From Augochlora pura (taxonomy: Eukaryota; Arthropoda; Insecta; Hymenoptera; Halictidae): a stretch of DNA of 64,000 nt. The notes below the pieces were generated by a model. It saw nothing but the letters and a program-made list of their open reading frames with translations. It did not search any database and had not been told where the DNA came from. The stretch lies in contig NC_135773.1 of the NCBI RefSeq assembly GCF_028453695.1, forward strand, positions 1,240,001 to 1,304,000, given 5' to 3'. The position numbers and the translations under genes were made by a program. Numbering within the stretch: the first letter of the stretch is position 1; every line of letters starts with the position of its first letter. This document shows positions 57,049-64,000 of the stretch, in pieces.

Positions 57049-58495
57049 AGCTTCTAATCGTTGCAGCTACGAATGGAACGGCACGGGAATGGGTTAATCG
57101 TGAAAAGTTTCTTCGGCCGAGTGCCCCGCGGCGCAAGAAGATCCCGCGCGACCCTAAGCAACGCGTATCCTCCTTGGCTCTCGCGGAACGGCGAGCCCTC
57201 TCGACAGGGCGCGCGCACCACCCACCCCCCTCCCCCGTTCGACCATAAATTCTCGACGTTTGTTTTCGCCGGGCGAAGCAGCGAGCGCGCGGCGGAAGAA
57301 GATAACAAAGTGCCCGATAGCGGGGCAACGAGGGGGTTAGGGGGAGGGGGGTGGGGGCGAAAAAAAGGCGGAATCGCAATTAGAAGGGCAGGTGGGTGGA
57401 GCGGGGATCGATCAACGTGCTCGAAAAGTTTCGCGTCGGAAGTTTTCCACTTCGTGGAGGCGGGGCTTTTTACGAGGCAGTCGCGGAGCAAAAAAGAAAC
57501 AGATGCGCAGTTGCCGCGGCGATTGACGTTTATTATACCGCGCGAAACAATTCGGTAGCCGCTGTTAACGTCGTCGCTACGCGTGTCGATGACTGCTAGG
57601 AACGCGGGGCCTGAGTTTATGGTCGCAGTCCTCGTGATCCGACGCGCGGAAAACACGTAATCGATGCTATTGGCTTTGCGAATAAATTCGTAGAATTTTT
57701 GTTACAACTTGTGCGCTAATTAAAAAGTTAATTATAAAGAGCGAGTGAGCTGTTTGAAAGATTCTTTTCAGCTCGGTAATTATTTAAATTTCATTTTTTA
57801 ATTTATTAAATCTCAGCTCTAACGATTTAATTTCTCAAGATTTCTTGGAAATCAAGATTTCTTAGAAATTAAATATCCAAGAGACAAAATCAGTCCAAAA
57901 GCTTGTCGAATCAGCTTGGGATATCCGCAACCTGTATGGGAAAGGTGCCGCAAGCGAGTCTACTGCTCAGAGATGATTTTTAAAGTTCAAAAAAGGGCAA
58001 CCGTGACCTCGGCGACGCGCCCAGCACCGCACGAGCCTCGGAATTATCGATCCCGGCTCGGCACAAGAAAAAAATTAAATAGACAGTTTGGAATTAATTA
58101 TTTTCATCCTGGACTACATTGTCGAGAAAATTGAATGATCCGTCTGGCGCTCGAAGCGTGCAAGTATCTGCCAAGCTGAACGATGCATCGAGGAAAAGCA
58201 GTTTCGAGCGCGGAAACTGCTAAAAGATTGCGCGGATAGAGGGCCGCTCGAGATTTAGGGTTATACCGGGGGCAACAGCTGCGTGTTCGTAATTTTGGAC
58301 CAAATGGTGGCCGGTATTAGAACCCATAACGGTGGCTCGAGGGATGCATAGCTGCCACGGTGTAAAAGAACGGAATTCTTCTTTTTTTTTTTAGCCCCGG
58401 TCCGGTGTATCGATTTTTGACTTCTCTGATAAACTGTCCGATACCGCAGCAGCGGAACTCGCCTCTCATTGGTCACCGTTTTTCTTTAAACTCTT
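57049..58495. other. Unique CpG-rich non-coding DNA
   Basis: CpG-rich at 57060-57660 with a 200-residue minus-strand open frame and overlapping plus-strand frames, none with a recognisable domain. AT-rich at 57690-57900, mixed after. No gene recognised. Confidence 0.5.
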
Positions 58496-58716
58496 GCACT
58501 ATCGCCCCTTTCATGCTGCGACGATTAGTATTTATTCTATATTGTCTTTAACATAATTTTAATATTTACCTTTGTTTCTATGCATTGGTAATAGAAGAAT
58601 TTATTTTTACTTCGACGTAAAAGAAATTAATAATATTCATATTTAGTAGAGCTTGCATAAAATATTTTGTATAAATAACCACGAGTCTGACTCGTTAGTA
58701 TAGTGCAAGGTTCATA
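58496..58716 (-). mobile_element. Family 2 TTAA element, complete but decayed, inverted
   Basis: Left TTAAACTCTTGCACTATCGCC and right TTAGTATAGTGCAAGGTTC form inverted ends, with the right TTAA eroded. ACGAGTCTGACTCGT at 58681 is the near-palindrome seen just inside the other end in plus-oriented copies. GAAATTAATAATATT matches 45250 and, inverted, 3630-3650. About 220 bp, no open frame. Confidence 0.65.
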
Positions 58717-59411
58717 AGTTGGGGGTAATTACAATTTAATTTTGATGAGTGAATTCATTAAAATTTAGTTTATTGAGTAAATTTAGTTTTATTAATAACT
58801 CCATCCAACGATTAATAACTCCATTAACCATGCGTCGGAGAAAATTTTCGCTAAGAAAAAAAGGTTACTTCGAATGTCCTCATTCCATAATTCCGAGTGA
58901 CTTTTGAGCCACTGTGTATATCGGACGACTTTGTACACGTTTTTAATATCCCCCGAATATTGAACAGATATTAATAAAATCGTCACGGGCCGAAACGATC
59001 GCAGATAAAGGCAATAAGCGGTCAGCGGTGGTCCGGCCCGGGACACATCGAGCAAGAATTCCTCGCGATCCTGAGGAACGACGCCGGGCGACGCGCGATG
59101 GTCGCCCGCGTTCATGAAATACCCGTTACGATAAGTAAATAACCCGATAAGATACCATTACGTCCGGCGGTTCGAGCAGCTCCGTAAATTCGCCGACAGG
59201 AGACCGTCCCGCATATTTCCCGGCTGACGTGCCCGCGTATCGTTTCCATTTCTAGAATAATCAATTCTATAAATCCGCGTTTAATGATCCGGAGTGAGGA
59301 CACCGGGCCGTTCGCTCGGTACGTGTAAACGCGGTTCGCGACGGCCGGGAGGCCTCGACCGTTAGCGGACGGAAGGCCGTCGGGATAAGCCGCGGGTTCC
59401 ACGCGAACCTA

Positions 59412-59460
59412 AACGCCTGAACGAGGAACGCCTGAACGGGGAACGCCTGAACGCCCGAAC
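59412..59460. repeat. 15-bp tandem repeat, three units
   Basis: AACGCCTGAACGAGG, AACGCCTGAACGGGG and AACGCCTGAACGCCC lie head to tail. The 15-bp period keeps the frame (AFPVQ/AFLVQ on the minus strand), but no surrounding gene supports translation. Confidence 0.9.
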
Positions 59461-60660
59461 CCTTGTTTCGCCCGCGGTCCCCGCCTCCGTCGGCCATTCA
59501 ACTGTCATTAGCGTTATTTATCGCCGTCGAAATGAATTACGGCCGGTGCGTGGATTCCAGACCGGCTGACCGGCGCTGTTACCGGATGAGGCGCCATGAA
59601 ATCTTAATAACGGCGATCGGCGCGCCTCGATCCCCGTCGTTCACCGACTCGATTTCCCGGACTCTCCCGATATTCCCTCCACCTGGAACCTGAATTATTT
59701 CCTTTCGAAATCATCCTTCTCGATAAAGGTTCATCGGTGATTCGTCGATTAGAGATATCAGCCGTTCAAGCATTTACGATACGATCACGTTTATTTAACG
59801 ATTTTTTAACTCGTGCACAACTCGCGGCAAAAAGTTCTCGAGCATACTTTTAAAATCCGGCACCTTTTCTCGAACCGGTTCGAATGACTTGAGCTAGTCT
59901 ATTTAACGTTTAAATAAAATACAGAACACTCGCTGCAGTTTAAATACGTTCCATAAAAGATGTTGAAATATTTTCTGGCAGCACATAATCTTCGCTTCGC
60001 GTCACATCGATTTCATCGCTGTTCGAGCAAAAGTCGGTAGCGAATTTTGTGGAAATAGTAATTAAAATTACTATTAAATTAAAACTGAAACGAACAGTAA
60101 TGAAAGAGTGCAGGGAACTTTGAATCGCATCGAATAATTCGAGTTTCGTTTATCAGCAGGGCAGCAAGAGTTTAAATCCAGATAGCGATTTCAAAAATGC
60201 ATTAATCGCCCCGATAAAGACGCTCTTATCTATTTTCGTAGCCACGCAGCGACGACTCCTTTATACTAGCGTTGGAAAGCGTGCAGAAGGTGTCTTGCAC
60301 CGACGCAGAGACCGAGAGAGCACGGTACCGGCGCGCATCGACGGGCGATTTTCTTTTATTTCCGCGCGAGGCCGGCCGCGCGTTTTCCGTATCACGTGGC
60401 ACGCGGAATAGAACGACTAACGAGCTATCGTAACCCGTAACGTATCCGTGTGCACGGCGTACCCCCGGCAACAGATGCCGGCGCTCGCCTTCCTGGAGGC
60501 TCCAATTAATTGTGGTATCATCACGCGACCGCGTTATGTGTGCACGCGTGTGCCGGACGACGACAGCGGCCGCCGCGGCCGGCTCCGCGCGAACCAGCTC
60601 CAATCGAGCAGAAACTACGACGTCGTACTTAACGAGGGTTGATCCGATCGTCGTCGGATT

Positions 60661-60688
60661 AGAGGGAGAGAGAGAGAGAGAGAGAGAA
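60661..60688. repeat. (AG)n microsatellite
   Basis: About 28 bp of AG with one GG step. Confidence 0.92.
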
Positions 60689-61014
60689 ATGGGACGATAC
60701 CCGCGAGTGTGTCCTTCCTTTCCGATGACCCTAATGAGAAGCCGGGTTTTCTCGCTTCGATCCAGAAGCATTTCCAACTTTCAGTGAATCGAGGCGCTGT
60801 GATAAATCGCGTCTCGAATCATGCACACTTTTTCTCAAACTATACCGACTTTCACGTTCCCATGACCCATTTCCCGTTTTACAATAATCGTAGTTGCAAA
60901 ACTCAACGAAATTGCCTAGTATAATATATAGTATAAAACTAACATAGTTATATAATATATACTAACATAGTATAAAACTAAATGTGCACGGTATATCCAG
61001 ATAGCACAAACACA

Positions 61015-61112
61015 TTTCAAAGACGTCTATGTATAAGACTTTTAAAGTACTGCGATAAGCAATGGTCATCTCGAAGGCGTCCATTTTACTTCCATTTTAG
61101 GGCTGGACGTCT
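61015..61112. repeat. Second cluster of AGACGTCT-like motifs
   Basis: AAAGACGTCTATGTATAAGA, GAAGGCGTCCATTTTACTTC and GCTGGACGTCTTATC lie within 100 bp, in both orientations, resembling the cluster at 27952-28128. Confidence 0.4.
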
Positions 61113-62804
61113 TATCAGCGGAATAAACGCAATCAATTCTTTGTATCTGCTGCGATTAACTCTTTAATCGCGATGTACACTGAAAAAAAAATTGAAGCGA
61201 AGAAGTGTGTTAGAAGCGAAGAATGTTACAGATTACATTGATCGTTAGGAAGCCCGAGAAAAAATACGGCAGATAGACAAGGAACGTAATTACAAAATGA
61301 TTATCTCCGGAGTGGTGTGCGCAGCTACGTGACTCATATCGTTAACAAATGTAATTCGTTCGAAAGAATCTCGTTGCTTGATTAATCGGCACGCCGTGCA
61401 ACAACGTCAACAGGTGCTCGAACAATGGCGACAGCGAAAGAGCACGCGCGCGCGATGGTCACGATTCATTAAATTATAACGCGATTATCGCCTAATCTCG
61501 GCGAAACTTCCCGCTCTTGTTCTACCCGTGCAACGATTTCGCGGATAAAAGCAGACTTTTCCGACGAACGCGATCCAATGGCGCGCGATCGTTAACTTAT
61601 CTACGGTGTCGCGTTCATTTCCACCTCGGCGCGGCGCTAATTTACTGGACGCCGGGAATTTACGATCGAGAACCGTTTCACGGGAAAAGGGGGAAGAGGC
61701 GATCGGCGCGGAAGTCGGACGAGCCGAGATTATGTCTAGCTGCTCCGAAAAGTATTCGGGCACCGAATTCGGATTTTTCGTGTCTTTTTAGAATTGTTGT
61801 ACCAGGCGATTCGACTCTGAAAAACAGACGATTCGACAGTGAAGACTTCCTAGAAAAATAATTACGAGCCGTATCAAACTAGTTAAAGACTTCGTTTAGT
61901 CTCATTTGACAAAAGATATACGTTTTCAAACATTGCTATTAAATATAAATAACTTCTTGTTTCGACAACTTTGTCAAGTCGAAAATAGTGTAACATGTCA
62001 CCTATTAATTTCTGTTCCTAAATGCATCGAATCTACAGCCTTATTCTCCAACATTTTAATTGCCACATTAATTACCCAAAAATTCTTATCTAAAACATTT
62101 CATAGAATCGAATTAAATCTGAAAAGTAAAATTATAAAATTATTCGATATAGATAGCTTTCTCAATATTTTCACGCTTTGCGATTCTCAATGAAATTACC
62201 AAGATAAAATAGGTTAGCCTAAAGGACACCTAATGCAACTTGTCCAATAGATTAGGCGCCTCGAAAGTATACCGCATCAAGGAAGAAGCCCTCCTATATA
62301 CAGTCAGATGCATTTTCTTTCGACATCGACGGACAGGAATTAAGTCGCAGCCTTCTTTGGTCCGCGACAACTGAACGAGAAAACCGGCCGTCGTGTTTCC
62401 GCTTCGACGCTCGACGATGCTTAAGGGAGTCCGGGGCCGAGACTTCCCGCAATTCGGTAAACTTTTCCGGCGTGAAGAAGAAGCGACGCTGTTCGAGACC
62501 GGTGTATCTCGCGGCGAGAAAGTTTAGGCGAAGGGACGTACCGGGGTCCCATTTATTTTTCAGCACGGAGTTCCGCCGATATTTCGTAATCCTGTGGCTC
62601 GAATAACGAGACCGCGAGATTGGAGAGAAATCCGCCGCGAGCTTCGAAGTAGCCGACGTTTTTAATATGTAATTACTCGTGGACTTCGATTTGACAAATT
62701 GTGTTCGGGGATTGGTCCTCGGGCGACTCGGATGCTTTCTTTTCGCCGGCGACATACTTGCACTTTTTGAACAGTATCATTTTAAGATTGCAGCGATTGC
62801 GGAG

Positions 62805-62980
62805 CTGTTAATATTATTATTATATTTCGAGAAATATATTATATTTCGAGAAATAATATAATACTTAATATTATTATTATATAGTAGCAGTGCTGTTAAT
62901 ATTATTATATAGTAACAGTGCTGTTAATATTATTATTTTATAGTAGCAATGCTGTTAATATTATTACTACAATAGCAATG
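62805..62980. repeat. Degenerate AT-rich repeat, GCTGTTAATATTATTAT
   Basis: CTGTTAATATTATTA occurs at 62805, 62893, 62921 and 62952 with AGTAGCAGTG or AGTAACAGTG between; ATATTTCGAGAAATA is also duplicated near 62822 and 62840. A diverged minisatellite with irregular 28-31 bp spacing. Confidence 0.8.
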
Positions 62981-64000
62981 GCAATATCAAAATGCTGTCG
63001 ACTCGGACAATGAAAATAATTCGGTGAATTTGTGCGGTGAATTGTCTCGAAAGTTTGCATGCGGGTAGATAATTGATCGGATTGGTACATAGTTTGCCAA
63101 GCACCGTGAACATCGGCCCCATCATCGAGAGAAACGAACAAAAGCATACAACGTGACTTCGCCACGTTTTCTTTGCTTCCCTATCTGCCCATTGCAAAAG
63201 TTGCGTCAGATCGTACGTCCGTTTCATATTTCCAGTTTCAACAGAAACATTTACCACAGTCTAGACGATCATGCCGTCTACCGAGAATGTTGCTCGATTA
63301 GATAAAGTAGACGCATCGCGGACAGGCGATCAATGAACACGGAGAAACTGCAACACGTTTAACAAATGCCCCGCTTAACGCGTCATCGACGATACGTCGA
63401 GATCCGCTTTAATCGCGGTTATTATATTCTGTTTAAAAACCGTACCGCTAATCGTTTTACGCGGTGCTCGATAGACACAGCGTCCGATAATTTCCGAGAT
63501 TTTCGCAGGGAGCGGTCGGCGAAGCAATTCTCGGTCCGTCAGGTTAATTTCGGAGTCGGGAAAAGTTTTCCAGTTAGCGGTATCCGAATATTTCGGCTTT
63601 ACGACGCGATGGATGATTTCCCGTGGACCATCGATACTTTCGCCGGGACGCGAATAATTTCCCGGGCGAAACTTTCAGGCCGGGGCGGAGGGGAGGGGGG
63701 TGGAGAGGCCGGGCGTTCACGGTGGACTTTGGAAGTTGTATCCGCGAGCGAGGATCGAGAGAGCCGAGTCACCGATCCGCGGAGGAACAGCCCCGGTTCC
63801 GGTTGAACGGAGGGCCCCGAGAACCGATCCTCCGCCGGGGTTAAGTAATTTGTCGTTGCCGATGGGTTAATGTTATCCATCACTGGCCCCGGGGAATTTA
63901 CGGATGTAATAAGGCCGCGGAACCGAGTTCCACGATCTATTTCTCCGACCGGTCTCTCTTTCCCGATCCCTCTTCCATCGCGACCGTCTTTGCCCGCCTT
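62981..64000. other. Unique non-coding DNA, CpG-rich to the window end
   Basis: No gene recognised. The 146-residue plus-strand frame from 63366 overlaps open minus-strand frames and ends in a Gly/Arg-rich low-complexity part; it shows no domain. Confidence 0.5.

Larger units (their letters stand above)
58717..62804. other. Long unique non-coding stretch
   Basis: CpG-rich at 59000-59700, 60220-60780 and 61380-61830; AT-rich at 59900-60200, 60900-61350 and 61860-62200; CpG-rich again at 62330-62660. TATACACAGTGGCTCAAAAG on the minus strand near 58920 resembles a mariner-type terminus but no partner was found. No gene recognised. Confidence 0.45.

Noticed and set aside
57054..57656. 200-residue minus-strand frame
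   Set aside because: Overlapping open frames on both strands, low-complexity Pro/Arg content and no recognisable motif indicate a composition effect.
58880..58940. Minus-strand CAGTGGCTCAAAAGTCA resembling a mariner terminus
   Set aside because: No inverted partner or TA-flanked element could be found nearby.

Overview
The window looks like non-coding nuclear DNA from an arthropod, most likely an insect and plausibly a hymenopteran such as a bee or wasp. This is an inference. The evidence is the sharp alternation of GC-rich, CpG-dense stretches (no CpG depletion) with AT-rich spacers, many GA/CT microsatellites, stop-riddled frames, and several families of short TTAA-flanked inverted-repeat elements of the piggyBac type. 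No bacterial operons, ribosome-binding-site-led ORFs, tRNAs, rRNAs or CRISPR arrays are visible.

I could not recognise a single protein-coding gene. The long open frames lie in GC-rich DNA, where stop codons are rare, or in simple repeats, and none shows a family motif. Two stretches have splice-like borders around an open frame and are kept as weak exon candidates: 10120-10407 on the minus strand and 24543-24741 on the plus strand. The window is best read as intergenic or deep intronic sequence, possibly with regulatory elements inside the CpG-rich blocks.

Layout. 1-16 kb holds CpG-rich unique DNA, an AT minisatellite with a 30-bp period (1.9-2.2 kb), a 540-bp pyrimidine tract (4.3-4.9 kb), a 94-bp tandem array (6.6-6.9 kb), and a dense knot of small mobile elements at 13.8-15.0 kb. 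16-31 kb is mostly unique sequence with minisatellites. 31-48 kb is mixed, with several minisatellites of 34-39 bp or 23 bp period and scattered element fragments. 48.7-56.3 kb is a local cluster of one MITE family. 56-64 kb is unique CpG-rich DNA with a 158-bp direct duplication and one further MITE.

The main structure is the mobile-element content. Family 1 has TTAA plus CCCTTTGCACTCG ends and is about 250 bp; there are six copies with both ends recognisable and four truncated ones. Family 2 has TTAA plus CCCCTTGCACTATA ends and a CGAGTC-GACTCG palindrome just inside one end. A third family is seen only as end fragments (CTCTGCACTCGGTTGTCCCC). There are also two long near-palindromic elements. 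All are non-autonomous; no transposase is present in the window.
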